Source: Methylorubrum suomiense (GTDB lineage: Bacteria; Pseudomonadota; Alphaproteobacteria; Rhizobiales; Beijerinckiaceae). From it: 64,000 bases of DNA. The stretch lies in NCBI RefSeq assembly GCF_022179765.1, contig NZ_BPRE01000006.1, positions 248,001 through 312,000 on the forward strand, given 5' to 3'. Position 1 is the first letter of the stretch, and each line of letters begins with the position of its first letter. Shown one piece after another: positions 25,131 through 34,258 of this stretch. The notes below the pieces were generated by a model. That model was not told the origin of the DNA and did not search any database. It worked only from the letters and a program-made list of their open reading frames with translations. Both the position numbers and the translations under genes were made by a program.

Positions 25131-26429
25131 TCAGTTGCTCTTCTTCGGCGTGATCTTCACGATCTGGCCATCGTCTTCGGTGAGCGCGTAGACCGCGCCG
25201 TCCGGACCGACCTTCACGTCGCGGACGCGGTGGTCGAGGGGGACGCGCTCCTCGGTGACGACCTTGTCGCCATCGACCTTGAGCACCACGAGGCCGGTGC
25301 TGACGAGGCCGCCGATCAGGAACTCGCCCTTCCAGTCCGGAAACAGGTCCTTGTCGTAGAAGGCCATGCCGGACGGGCCGATCACCGGATCCCAGTAATA
25401 GACCGGCTGCACCGTACCGCCCGCCTGGGTCTGCCCGTCGCCGATCTTCTCGCCGGAATACTCGATGCCGTAGGTCACCACCGGCCAGCCGTAATTGAGG
25501 CCGGGGCGCGGCCGGTTGAGTTCGTCGCCGCCCCGGGGGCCATGCTCCACGGTCCAGAGCCGGCCCTGTCCGTCGAGGGCCGCGGCCTGGACGTTGCGGT
25601 GGCCGTAGGACCAGATTTCGGGCTTGGCCTTGTCGCCGCCGACGAAGGGATTGTCCTTCGGCGCGTTGCCGTCGGTATCGATGCGGAACACCTTGCCGAG
25701 CCCGCTCGACAGGTCCTGCGCCTGCACCCGTGTCTGCTTGTCGGAGCGCTCACCCACCGTCACGAACAGCTTGCCGTCCCCCGCGAAGACCAAGCGCGAG
25801 CCGAAATGCTTGTCGCCGTCATAGGTCGGCATCTGGCGGAAGATCACCTTCACATCGTCGAGGCGGGCCTTGCCGTCGCTCTCGATCAGCTTGGCCTTCG
25901 CCACCGTGGTGCCGTTGCCCTTGTCGCGCGGTTCGGCGTAGCTGACATACACTGTGCGATCGGCGCTGAAGCTCGGGCTCAGGGCGATGTCGAGCAGGCC
26001 GCCCTGGCCCCTGGCATCGACCTTGGGCACGCCCGCCACCGGCTGGCCGGGCGTGCCGTCCTTGGCGACGATGCGAATCTTGCCCGCTTTCTCGGTCACG
26101 ATCACGCGGCCATCGGGCAGGAATTCCATCGCCCACGGACTGTCGAGTCCCTTGGCGAAGACCGCGCTCTCGATCTGCGCCTTCTGGGTCGGCTCGGGCG
26201 CCCGGGTCTGGTTGGGCAGGAGCGGCTTGTACTCGGTGTTGGGCGGACCCTGCTCCGCGGTGGTCGTGCCCGCGCTCGGGGCGGCCGGCGCCTGGAACGC
26301 TTCGCCCTCGACGCGGGAGGGGCGCGCCTCCTGGGTCGCCTCTTGCGCCGCGGAAGACCGAACGAAGGCCGACGCATCGAGGCCGAGGGCCGCGACGGTG
26401 GCGAGCAGCAGGGGGAGGGTGCGCGTCAC
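25131..26429 (-). CDS. Soluble PQQ-dependent aldose/glucose dehydrogenase-like protein
   Basis: A 432-residue periplasmic beta-propeller of the GSDH family (relatives of E. coli YliI and soluble glucose dehydrogenase), which oxidise aldoses with PQQ. An N-terminal signal peptide (TRTLPLLLATVAALGLDASAF) is followed by a Pro/Ala/Glu-rich linker of about 65 residues and then the propeller: LDSPWAMEFLPDGRVIVTEKAGKI, GGLLDIALSP, GSRLVFAGDGKLFVTVGER, IWSYGHRNVQAAAL, WTVEHGPRGGDELNRP, GLNYGWPVVTYGIEYSG. These are standard family landmarks, including the HGPRGGDE loop. The GTG at 26429 is the codon that begins the signal peptide. The gene interrupts an otherwise conserved addA-trxA order. Confidence 0.88.
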   Translation of the reverse strand: MTRTLPLLLATVAALGLDASAFVRSSAAQEATQEARPSRVEGEAFQAPAAPSAGTTTAEQGPPNTEYKPLLPNQTRAPEPTQKAQIESAVFAKGLDSPWAMEFLPDGRVIVTEKAGKIRIVAKDGTPGQPVAGVPKVDARGQGGLLDIALSPSFSADRTVYVSYAEPRDKGNGTTVAKAKLIESDGKARLDDVKVIFRQMPTYDGDKHFGSRLVFAGDGKLFVTVGERSDKQTRVQAQDLSSGLGKVFRIDTDGNAPKDNPFVGGDKAKPEIWSYGHRNVQAAALDGQGRLWTVEHGPRGGDELNRPRPGLNYGWPVVTYGIEYSGEKIGDGQTQAGGTVQPVYYWDPVIGPSGMAFYDKDLFPDWKGEFLIGGLVSTGLVVLKVDGDKVVTEERVPLDHRVRDVKVGPDGAVYALTEDDGQIVKITPKKSN

Positions 26430-26786
26430 GTGGTAGGTTCCTTGTCCGCCTGTCCCGGCATCTGCCCGCCAAATGGGGCGCGGAGCCGCCATGGCGAGGG
26501 CGAGCAGCCCAGCATCGCGGGGATCCGAGCCGCGCGGCGGCCCGATCCGCGGCCGGCGCGGCGGCCCCTTACGCCAGACGCCGCCCGTCTTCCAGTCCGC
26601 CCTCCCCGCCTGTGGAGTGCTGTTGAACACCTATGCTCAACCCGCGCCTCAGACCCGTGCGGGCTTCTCGGACGGGGCAAGGCGCCTTGACCGCCGCGGG
26701 GGGCGTGGCCAATTCTCCGGTCAGCCTGGAGGCGCCGACCCCGCTCCCCGGTGCCCCGAAGGATTACGTGTCGAAAGGACGTTGAG
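26430..26786. other. Divergent intergenic region between sugar dehydrogenase and trxA
   Basis: 357 bases without a supported gene, holding the promoters of two divergent units. One weak sigma-70-like pair upstream of trxA is annotated separately. I see no strong palindrome or structured RNA. Confidence 0.5.
26687..26715 (+). promoter_or_regulatory. Possible sigma-70-type promoter of trxA
   Basis: TTGACC at 26687-26692 is followed after 17 bases by CAATTC at 26710-26715, about 70 bases upstream of the trxA start. The -35 is good and the -10 is poor. Confidence 0.3.
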
Positions 26787-27107
26787 ATGGCGACGGTGAA
26801 AGTAACCGACGCGAGCTTCGAGCAGGACGTGCTGAAGTCCGCCGAGCCGGTCGTGGTGGATTTCTGGGCGGAGTGGTGCGGCCCGTGCCGTCAGATCGGC
26901 CCGGCCCTCGAAGAGATCTCCGTCGACCTGCAGGGCAAGGTGAAGATCGCCAAGGTCAACGTCGACGAGAATCCGCAGATCGCCTCGACCTACGGCATCC
27001 GCTCGATCCCGACCCTGTTGATCTTCAAGGACGGCAAGCTCGCCAGCCAGAAGGTCGGCGCCGCCCCGAAGGGCGACCTCTCCCGCTGGATCCAGGCGAG
27101 CGCCTGA
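26787..27107 (+). CDS. trxA: Thioredoxin 1
   Basis: A 106-residue cytosolic thioredoxin that reduces protein disulfides with electrons from thioredoxin reductase. The active site [14 protein letters not shown] and the cis-proline loop [13 protein letters not shown] are intact. ATG 26787 is preceded by AAAGGAC. It belongs to the conserved addA-trxA-folC-accD-trpA order, here separated from addA by the sugar dehydrogenase and from folC by an outer-membrane protein. A strong intrinsic terminator follows at 27146-27171, so it is probably monocistronic. Confidence 0.97.
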   Translation: MATVKVTDASFEQDVLKSAEPVVVDFWAEWCGPCRQIGPALEEISVDLQGKVKIAKVNVDENPQIASTYGIRSIPTLLIFKDGKLASQKVGAAPKGDLSRWIQASA

Positions 27108-27145
27108 TCCGCGGCCATCGGATCGGCTCGACCGACTGACGACGG

Positions 27146-27171
27146 AGCCCGGCCCATCGGCCGGGCTTTTT
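27146..27171 (+). terminator. Intrinsic terminator of trxA
   Basis: AGCCCGGCC and GGCCGGGCT form a perfect 9-base stem with a 4-base loop, followed by TTTT. Confidence 0.9.
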
Positions 27172-27227
27172 CGTGCCCGAACCGACCTTCGCGAGCGATG
27201 GGCACCGTCGGCGGGCGGGCAACGGAC

Positions 27228-27262
27228 AAAAAGAAAGGAGCCCGGCCTTGCGGCCGGGCTCC
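27228..27262 (-). terminator. Intrinsic terminator of the outer-membrane protein gene
   Basis: Read on the minus strand, GGAGCCCGGCC pairs with GGCCGGGCTCC across a 4-base loop and is followed by TTTCTTTTT. It lies 30 bases past the stop of the gene at 27292. Its stem is nearly identical to that of the trxA terminator facing it. Confidence 0.9.
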
Positions 27263-27291
27263 CTCGGTTTCGAAACCCTTATGGGTTCGGC

Positions 27292-28185
27292 TTAGTAGCT
27301 GCCGAACTTGTAGTTCAGGCCGGCGCGGACGACGGCGAAGTCGTTGTCGCGGCGGGCGAAGTTGTTGACGAGCACCGAGGTGCTGCTGGTCGGGCTGGCG
27401 GTGATGATGGTGCCGTTGGCGTTGGCGAAGCCGCCGCGGCTCTGGTTGCCATCGAAGTTCACGTACAGACCTTCGATCTTGAGCGTCACCGCCGAGGAGC
27501 GGAAGAAGTTCAGGAACGAGTCGGTCGGGAGGGCGTACTCGACACCGCCGCCGACGGCGTAGCCGGTCTTGAAGTCGTCGGTGTCAACGGCGCGGCCGCC
27601 ACCGAAGCTGCCGTAGGCGAAGCCGCCGGTGCCGTAGAACAGGACGCGGTCGAAGGCGTAACCGATACGACCGCGGACGGTGCCGAAGAAGTCGAGGCCC
27701 TGGAGGCCGGTCGGGTTGATCAGCGTCACGCCCGGCTGGAGCACGCCACCGGCGGTGAAGGCGCAGGAGACGCCGCCCGTGCCGCAGACACCGTCGCGGC
27801 CGTTGCGGCCACCGAGATCGGCGTACTGAGCGTCAGCCTCGATACCGACGACGATGCCGTTGCCCGGGGTGAACTGGTAGTTGTAGCCGATCTGACCGCC
27901 GCCGACGAAGCCATCCTGGCGGCCGCCGTTGCCGAACAGGAAGGCGCCGACGGTGCCGGGCGGGCCGTTGATGACGCGCTGGTCAATGGTGTTGACCTGC
28001 GTCGGGGCCAGCGAATCCTGCACGCTGAAGCCGTAACCAGCGTTGAAACCGGCGTAGAAGCCCGTCCAGGTGAACACCGGAACCGGGGTGAAGATCGGCG
28101 GAGCGGCGCGACGCGGAAGGTCGGCAGCGGAAGCGACGGTGGTGAGCGCCGTGAAGGCGGCGAGCGATGTCAGAAGCTTTTTCAT
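27292..28185 (-). CDS. Outer-membrane beta-barrel protein (Omp25/RopB-like)
   Basis: A 297-residue exported protein. The signal peptide KKLLTSLAAFTALTTVASA is followed by DLPRRAAPP, the proline-rich linker typical of this alphaproteobacterial family, then the OMP_b-brl domain: FTWTGFYAGFNAGYGF, GFVGGGQIGYNYQ, GIVVGIEADAQYADLGG, DFFGTVRGRIGYAFDRVLFYGTGGFAYG, and a C-terminus YKFGSY ending in an aromatic residue as barrel proteins require. One pair of cysteines (GVCGTGGVSC) could form a loop disulfide. It is probably an abundant structural surface protein rather than a porin. ATG 28185 begins the signal peptide. It has its own terminator and interrupts the trxA-folC order. Confidence 0.88.
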   Translation of the reverse strand: MKKLLTSLAAFTALTTVASAADLPRRAAPPIFTPVPVFTWTGFYAGFNAGYGFSVQDSLAPTQVNTIDQRVINGPPGTVGAFLFGNGGRQDGFVGGGQIGYNYQFTPGNGIVVGIEADAQYADLGGRNGRDGVCGTGGVSCAFTAGGVLQPGVTLINPTGLQGLDFFGTVRGRIGYAFDRVLFYGTGGFAYGSFGGGRAVDTDDFKTGYAVGGGVEYALPTDSFLNFFRSSAVTLKIEGLYVNFDGNQSRGGFANANGTIITASPTSSTSVLVNNFARRDNDFAVVRAGLNYKFGSY

Positions 28186-28333
28186 TTTTTGATCCCCAGC
28201 AGAGTGCCCGATCGCCGTGAAGCTAGACCATTTCCGCCCCCCAGGATGTAGCCGCCAAGCCACACCCGCTGATGGCGTTTCGGGCAATCGCGGGGGTCGA
28301 AACCGTCTCGGACGGTTCGGCCTCCCCTGAACC

Positions 28334-29659
28334 TCAGGTGGGAATCGTCCCGTTCGCCTCGAGGACGGCACCGGCGAGGTAGAGCGAGCCGCAGATCAGA
28401 ACCCGGGGCGGGCGCTGGAACACGGTGTCGGCGAGGGCGGCGATCGCCGCCTCGACGCTATGGGCGGTGCCCGCCTGCAGGCCGACGGAGCGGGCGATCT
28501 CGGCCACCTCCTCGGCGGGCCGGGCCGCCATCTGGCCGGAGATCGGCACCGCGACGAGGGAGCGGGCCAGCCCGACGAAGTTCTTCAGGAAGCCCTCCGC
28601 GTCCTTGGTGCCGAGCAGGCCGACGATCAGCACGAGCGGCGCGTCGCTGCGCTCGCCGAGATCGGCCATGGCGGCGGCGAGGATGCGCCCGCCATCGGCG
28701 TTGTGGCCGCCGTCGAGCCACAGCTCGGCATCCCGCGGCATCCGCTCGGCCAGCGCCCCGCGCTGGAGGCGCTGGAGCCGGCCGGGCCAGTCGACGCTGC
28801 GCAGGCCCGTCTCGAAGGCCGCCGTGCCGAGATCGCCGAAGCCTGCCGCCCGCAGAGCCGCGATGGCGGTGCCGGCATTGGTGAGCTGGTGACGCCCGGT
28901 GAGCTTCGGGCGGGGCAGGTCGAACAATTCGGTCTCGTCCTGATAGACGAGCCGGCCGCTCTCCTCGTGGACGGAGAAATCCTGGTTTCCGACGCGCACC
29001 GGGCTCGCCCCGACCCGCTCGGCGGCGCGGCACAGCACGGCATCGGCCTGGGCGTAGTCCTGGGCGGCGATCACCGCCGGGCAGCCGCGCTTGAAGATGC
29101 CAGCCTTCTCGGTCGCCACCGCCTCGACGGTGTCGCCGAGATACTCGGCGTGATCACGTCCGATCGGCGTGACCACGCTGCAGGCGGGCCGATCGATGAC
29201 GTTGGTGGCGTCGACCCGCCCCCCCAAACCGACCTCGAGCAGCAGGACGTCCGCCGGGCATTCCGCGTAGAGAAGCAGCGCCGCGGCCGTGGTGATCTCG
29301 AAGACGGTGATTGGCTGCGACTTGTTGGCCGCCTCGCAGCGGGCGAAGGCGTCGGCGAGGCGGTCCTCGCCGACGAACTGTCCGCCGCCGATGCCTCCGA
29401 GGCGGATGCGCTCGTGGAAGCGCACCAGATGAGGCGAGGTGTAGACATGGGCGGCCAGGCCGCCCGCTTCGAGGATCGCCCGCATGAAGGCGATGGTCGA
29501 GCCCTTGCCGTTGGTGCCGGCGACGTGGATCACCGGCGGCAGGCGCCGCTCGGGATGATTCAGCGCGGCCAGCAACCGCTCGATCCGCCCGAGCGACAGA
29601 TCGATCGTGCGCGGATGCAGGGCGAGGAAGCGCGCCATCAGCGCGTCGGACGATTCCAT
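28334..29659 (-). CDS. folC: Bifunctional folylpolyglutamate/dihydrofolate synthase
   Basis: A 441-residue FolC that adds glutamate to dihydropteroate and folates. The ATP-binding loop HVAGTNGKGSTIAFMRAIL is followed by YTSPHLVRFHERIRL, the Mur-ligase-like LLLEVGLGGRVDATNVI, GRDHAEYLG, a lysine-containing EKAGIFK, and the C-terminal LWLDGGHNADGGRILA with the HNAD motif. ATG 29659 starts ESSDALMARFLALHP, a good family N-terminus; an in-frame extension upstream is low-complexity. It is transcribed with accD and trpA. Confidence 0.95.
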   Translation of the reverse strand: MESSDALMARFLALHPRTIDLSLGRIERLLAALNHPERRLPPVIHVAGTNGKGSTIAFMRAILEAGGLAAHVYTSPHLVRFHERIRLGGIGGGQFVGEDRLADAFARCEAANKSQPITVFEITTAAALLLYAECPADVLLLEVGLGGRVDATNVIDRPACSVVTPIGRDHAEYLGDTVEAVATEKAGIFKRGCPAVIAAQDYAQADAVLCRAAERVGASPVRVGNQDFSVHEESGRLVYQDETELFDLPRPKLTGRHQLTNAGTAIAALRAAGFGDLGTAAFETGLRSVDWPGRLQRLQRGALAERMPRDAELWLDGGHNADGGRILAAAMADLGERSDAPLVLIVGLLGTKDAEGFLKNFVGLARSLVAVPISGQMAARPAEEVAEIARSVGLQAGTAHSVEAAIAALADTVFQRPPRVLICGSLYLAGAVLEANGTIPT

Positions 29660-29793
29660 CTCACGCTCGAACCTTCGGCGGGGGCGTTTGTCCGACGGGG
29701 TGGATACCGGTTCGCCGGAGGCAAGCGCGTCAGAACAGGGGTCCGGAGCCGTGATCCGATCCGGGGTGGTCGGGTCCGGCTCCGAGGGGCGGC

Positions 29794-30687
29794 TCAGGCC
29801 GCGTCGGGCAGGGCGGCCGGGGCTTCCCGGCGCACGTCCATCAGAAGTCCGCAGAGGCGGCCGATCGTGTCCTTGAGCTGGTGCCGGTGCACCACCTGAT
29901 CGACCATGCCGTGCTCGCGCAGATATTCCGCCCGCTGGAAGCCGTCGGGCAGCTTCTCGCGAATGGTCTGCTCGATGACGCGGGGCCCGGCAAAACAGAT
30001 CAGCGCGCCGGGCTCGGCCAGATGCACGTCGCCGAGCATGGCGTAGGAGGCGGTCACGCCGCCGGTGGTCGGGTTCGTCAGGACGACGATATAGGGCAGC
30101 TTGGCCGCGTTGAGGCGACGGACCGCCACGGTGGTGCGCGGCATCTGCATCAGGGACAGGATGCCCTCCTGCATCCGGGCACCGCCGGAGGCCGCGAACA
30201 GCACGTAGGGGGTGCGCTTCTCCAGGGCGGTCTCGGCGCCGCGGATGAAGGCCTCGCCGCCGGCCATGCCGAGGGAGCCGGCCATGAAGCTGAATTCCTG
30301 CACCGCGAGCGTCATCGGCAGGCCGCCGACGCGGCCGAAACCGACCTTGAAGGCGTCGGTCATACCGGTCTTGGTCCGTGCCTCCTTGAGACGATCGACG
30401 TAGCGCTTCTCGTCGCGGAACTTGAGCGGGTCGGCGGCGACCTCGGGCAGCGGCACGTCGATCCAGGTGCCCTCGTCGAACATCATCTTGAGGCGCGCCT
30501 GGGCCCCCATCTTGAGATGGTGCTCCGAGCCGGGAATGACCCAGTGGTTCTGCTCGACCTCCTTGTGGAAGACCATCTGCCCGGTATCGGGGCACTTGAT
30601 CCAGAGGTTCTCGGGCGTCTCGCGCTTGAACAGGGTCTTGATCTTGGGGCGCACGACCTCCGAGATCCAGTTCATCGCCTCGACCAT
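29794..30687 (-). CDS. accD: Acetyl-CoA carboxylase carboxyltransferase subunit beta, zinc finger lost
   Basis: The 297-residue AccD forms with AccA the carboxyltransferase that makes malonyl-CoA for fatty-acid synthesis. The catalytic crotonase-like core is intact: [79 protein letters not shown] and [10 protein letters not shown]. The N-terminal zinc ribbon is degenerate: [11 protein letters not shown] keeps one Cys and loses the second, and the distal pair becomes WVIPGSEHH. The same loss is usual in rhizobial relatives as I recall, so it is lineage-typical rather than damage. ATG 30687 follows GAGGAGCGGAGCGAC. Confidence 0.95.
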   Translation of the reverse strand: MVEAMNWISEVVRPKIKTLFKRETPENLWIKCPDTGQMVFHKEVEQNHWVIPGSEHHLKMGAQARLKMMFDEGTWIDVPLPEVAADPLKFRDEKRYVDRLKEARTKTGMTDAFKVGFGRVGGLPMTLAVQEFSFMAGSLGMAGGEAFIRGAETALEKRTPYVLFAASGGARMQEGILSLMQMPRTTVAVRRLNAAKLPYIVVLTNPTTGGVTASYAMLGDVHLAEPGALICFAGPRVIEQTIREKLPDGFQRAEYLREHGMVDQVVHRHQLKDTIGRLCGLLMDVRREAPAALPDAA

Positions 30688-30807
30688 GTCGCTCCGCTCC
30701 TCACGCCGTGACACGCTGATATCGGACCGCCGCCGCCGCTCCGCCATGGGCAGGGCGGTCGGGGCGTCGGGAAGACGGATCCGACCGTCGGCCCCTCCCG
30801 GTCCCGG

Positions 30808-31638
30808 TCAGCCCTTCGACACGCCGCGCACGCCCGCGGCGAGCTCGCGCACCAGCCCGGCGACCGCCTCCACCGTGCCCTCGCTGCCGCGCCCCTCGGT
30901 GTCGAGGGTCCGGGCGAGGGCATCGACGAGCGCCGAGCCGACCACGACGCCGTCGGCGCCCCGCGCCACCGCCGCGGCGTGTTCGCCGGTCCGGACGCCG
31001 AAGCCGACCACGACCGGGAGATCGGTCTGCGCCGAAATCCGCGACACCGCCTCGGAGACCTTGCCGAAATCGGGCGTCGCCGTTCCGGTCACGCCGGTGA
31101 TCGACACGTAGTAGACGAAGCCCGCCGTGTTCGCGAGCACAGCCGGGAGGCGGCGGTCGTCGGTGGTCGGGGTGGCGAGCCGGATGAAGGCGAGGCCGTG
31201 CTCGCGCGCCGGCAGGCACAGTTCGTCGTCCTCCTCCGGCGGCAGGTCGACGACGATGAGGCCGTCGATGCCGGCCTCGCGGGCATCCGGCAGGAAGCGG
31301 TCGACGCCGTAGGTGTGGATCGGGTTGTAGTAGCCCATCAGCACCACGGGGGTGTCGGCGTCGCGCTCGCGGAAGCGGCGCACCAGCGCCAGGGTGCCCT
31401 TGAGATCCTGGCCCGCCTTGAGCGCCCGGAGGCCTGCGGCCTGGATCGCCGGTCCATCCGCCATCGGGTCGGTGAAGGGCAGGCCGAACTCGACGATGTC
31501 GGCGCCGGAAGCCGGAAGCGCCTCCAGCACCTTCAGCGAGGTCTCGGGATCGGGATCGCCCGCCATCACGTAGGTGACGAGGGCGGCCCGCTTCTCCGCG
31601 CGGCAGCGGGCGAAGGCGGCGTCGATGCGGGCGGTCAT
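30808..31638 (-). CDS. trpA: Tryptophan synthase alpha chain
   Basis: A 276-residue TIM barrel that releases indole from indole-3-glycerol phosphate for TrpB. Catalytic Glu and Asp are in [21 protein letters not shown]; the loop [10 protein letters not shown] and the phosphate-binding [28 protein letters not shown] are intact. trpB and trpF are not in the window, though in relatives they lie just upstream. The gene runs into accD and folC on the same strand, the usual trpA-accD-folC order. Confidence 0.96.
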   Translation of the reverse strand: MTARIDAAFARCRAEKRAALVTYVMAGDPDPETSLKVLEALPASGADIVEFGLPFTDPMADGPAIQAAGLRALKAGQDLKGTLALVRRFRERDADTPVVLMGYYNPIHTYGVDRFLPDAREAGIDGLIVVDLPPEEDDELCLPAREHGLAFIRLATPTTDDRRLPAVLANTAGFVYYVSITGVTGTATPDFGKVSEAVSRISAQTDLPVVVGFGVRTGEHAAAVARGADGVVVGSALVDALARTLDTEGRGSEGTVEAVAGLVRELAAGVRGVSKG

Positions 31639-31916
31639 CCGTCGTACTCCCGGGCGGCAAGGCCGGGATTTTCGCGACATACGGGGCCGTGCGGCTCCGC
31701 AGTTCCCAGACCAGGGGCGCGCCTACACCATCCGCTTGCCGAGGTGAAGCACCGGCGGATCGGGTCGGCTCCCGGCACTCGGCGAAATGCGCAAATCCCC
31801 CCGTTTTCGGTGACGCTCCCCTAACCGCCTTTCTCAAGTCCGACTTCACGCGCGCCTGTCAGGGTCGCCACCGACCGGCCGCCACATCCGGCGGCCCAGG
31901 AGCGGCGTACCGAGCG

Positions 31917-34025
31917 ATGAACCTCGCGCTGACCATCATGGGCCTGAGTGCCGTCGTCGGGCTCGCGGGTCTGATCGTCGCGGGGTGGCGGCGGCGTGCG
32001 ACGCCGGTGACGGCCTTTCCGTCGGAATCCCTGCAGGACCGGCTCTGGCAGGTCGCCGAGAGCGAGGAGCGCTACCGGGTGCTCGTCGAGGCCACCACCC
32101 AGGCGGTGGTCCAGCGCGACGGGCAGGGGCGGATCACCTTCGCGAGCGAGGGGTTCGCCGCCCTGCTCGGGACCCAGCCGCTCGATCTGATCGGTTCGAC
32201 GCTGACGCCCCAGGTGCTGGAGCGCGGCCCGGTGGAGGTGCGCCCCGACGGCGTGCGGCAGGTGGAGGAGCGGCTCGTCCCGGTCGACGGCAAGCCGCGC
32301 TGGTTCTCCTTCGTCGAGCTGCCCGCCGCGGGCAGCGAGGGCGGACCGAACTGGCTCCGCGCCGGCAGCGACGTCACCGAGCGGGTCGAGGCAGTGCGCT
32401 CGCTCGACGAGGCCCGGAGCCGCGCCGAGGCCGCCAACGTCGCGAAATCCCGCTTCCTGGCGACCGTCAGCCACGAGTTCCGCACGCCGCTCAACGGCAT
32501 CCTCGGGATGGCCGACCTCCTGCTCGACACCTCCCTCGACCCCGAGCAGCGCACCTATGTCGAGGCGCTGCGCACCAGCGGGAAGGCCCTGCTGACGCTG
32601 GTCGACGGCATCCTCGATTTCTCGCGGATCGAGTCCGGACGGCTCGACCTCGCCGCCGAGCCGTTCGACGCCGCGCTCCTCGTCGAGGGCGTGGTGGAAC
32701 TCCTGGCGCCGCGCGCCCAGGACAAGGGCCTGGAGATCGCCCTCGACATCGCCGACGACCTCGTGCCCCTGCGAGTCGGCGATGCCGACCGGGTGCGCCA
32801 GATCCTGCTCAACCTCGCCGGCAACGCCGTGAAGTTCACCCAGGCCGGCGGCGTCGGCGTGAGCCTGACCCGCGAAGGGGAGGGGATCGCGCTCACCATC
32901 GAGGATACCGGTCCGGGCATGGCCGAGGACCGCATCCCGATCCTGTTCGAGGAGTTCGAGCAGGGCGACGGCAGCGCCAGCCGCCGTCACGAGGGCACGG
33001 GCCTGGGGCTCGCCATCACGCGCCGCCTGGTCGAGCGGATGAACGGGACGATCGAGGCGCGCTCGACCCTCGGGCGCGGCTCCACCTTCCGGGTCGTTCT
33101 GCCGCTTCCCGCACCGGAGGGCGCCGCCGCTTCGGCCACCACGCCTCCGCTTCAGGCCCGGCGCGTGCTGATCGTGGCGGATTCCCCTTTCCAGGCGCCC
33201 TATCTCGCCCGCCGCCTGACCCGCTCCGGCGCGGCGGCGGTGGTGGTCGGCAGCGTCGAGGCCGGGCTCGACGCCCTGGCGGCGGCCTCCTTCGATGCGG
33301 TCATCGCCGACCGCTGGCTCGGCGACGCCCCCGTGCGGGCCCTGGCGGCGGAGGCCGGGCGCTGCGGCGTGCGCGCCCGCCTGATCCTGCTCTCGCCCTT
33401 CGACCGGCGCGAATTCGGCGCGGTGAACGCGGCGGGTTTCGACGGCTACCTGATCAAGCCGGTGCGCGCCCGCTCCCTGTTCGACCGCCTGCTGGAGCCG
33501 GGAGCGCCCCCCGCGGAAGCCCCTGCGACCGCCGGATCTCCCCCCCGACCGGTCGCCCTCGTCCGCACCGACGCTCCGGTCGCGAGCATCGGCCATAGCA
33601 TCGGCCAAGGCATTGTCTCGGCCTCCGCCGCGGGCGCGGGCGCGGGCCGCCGGGTGCTGCTCGCCGAGGACAATCCGATCAACGCGCTGCTGGCGACCAA
33701 GGCCCTGGAGCGACTCGGGGCGCAGGTGACGCTCGCCCGCGACGGCATGGAAGCGCTGGCGCTCGCGGCCGCCGAGGCGCCTTTCGACCTCGCGCTGATC
33801 GACATCCGCATGCCCGGCCTCGACGGTCTGGAGACCGCCCGGCGCCTCCGCGCCCGCGAGGTGGAGACCGGAGCCGAGCCTCTCCACCTCGTGGCGCTCA
33901 CGGCCAATACCGGCCGCGAGGACATGGAGGCGGCCCATGCGGCGGGCTTCGACGGCTTTCTCGCCAAGCCGCTGAACCTGCGCGCACTGCCGGGGCTTCT
34001 GGAGGGGCGCAAGGCGGCGGCCTGA
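31917..34025 (+). CDS. PAS-containing hybrid sensor histidine kinase with two receiver domains
   Basis: A 702-residue inner-membrane kinase. One N-terminal membrane segment (residues about 2-24), a PAS domain (RYRVLVEATTQAVVQRDGQGRITFASEGF), HisKA with His186 in ATVSHEFRTPLNGILGMADLLL, HATPase motifs RQILLNLAGNAVKF, EDTGPGM and GTGLGLAITRRLVERM, then two receivers. Receiver 1 (residues about 420-530) is degenerate: VLIVADSP has lost part of the acidic pocket, although Asp465 and a Lys remain. Receiver 2 (about 577-700) is intact, with LLAEDNP, Asp629 in LIDIRMPG and FLAKP. No signal or output partner is adjacent, so the phosphorelay target is unknown. Confidence 0.9.
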   Translation: MNLALTIMGLSAVVGLAGLIVAGWRRRATPVTAFPSESLQDRLWQVAESEERYRVLVEATTQAVVQRDGQGRITFASEGFAALLGTQPLDLIGSTLTPQVLERGPVEVRPDGVRQVEERLVPVDGKPRWFSFVELPAAGSEGGPNWLRAGSDVTERVEAVRSLDEARSRAEAANVAKSRFLATVSHEFRTPLNGILGMADLLLDTSLDPEQRTYVEALRTSGKALLTLVDGILDFSRIESGRLDLAAEPFDAALLVEGVVELLAPRAQDKGLEIALDIADDLVPLRVGDADRVRQILLNLAGNAVKFTQAGGVGVSLTREGEGIALTIEDTGPGMAEDRIPILFEEFEQGDGSASRRHEGTGLGLAITRRLVERMNGTIEARSTLGRGSTFRVVLPLPAPEGAAASATTPPLQARRVLIVADSPFQAPYLARRLTRSGAAAVVVGSVEAGLDALAAASFDAVIADRWLGDAPVRALAAEAGRCGVRARLILLSPFDRREFGAVNAAGFDGYLIKPVRARSLFDRLLEPGAPPAEAPATAGSPPRPVALVRTDAPVASIGHSIGQGIVSASAAGAGAGRRVLLAEDNPINALLATKALERLGAQVTLARDGMEALALAAAEAPFDLALIDIRMPGLDGLETARRLRAREVETGAEPLHLVALTANTGREDMEAAHAAGFDGFLAKPLNLRALPGLLEGRKAAA

Positions 34026-34190
34026 CGCCCACCGGGGGCGCCGAGCCACGGTGAATCCGCGTGGACGCTCCGCGAGATGCCGCGTGGCGCTTGGGGAAAC
34101 AGAAGATCCTTCCTCTCGCCCTGGCGCGGTTTCTGCCTCATGGTCCCGCCGGGAGCCGATGGGGAGAGCATGACGCGACACGCCTTGGGG

Positions 34191-34208
34191 GGCATCTCGG
34201 GAGATGCC
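34191..34208. promoter_or_regulatory. Palindrome upstream of the transport operon, possible operator
   Basis: GGCATCTCGGGAGATGCC is an 18-base perfect palindrome ending 51 bases before the DUF3311 start. The string GAGATGCCGCG from its right half (34201-34211) recurs exactly at 34074-34084, as if for a second half-site. An untranslated-leader hairpin is the alternative. Confidence 0.35.
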
Positions 34209-34258
34209 GCGCGACCCGTGCGGGGATCCGTCCCCTCCGAGCCGGGGAGGGTCGGCCC

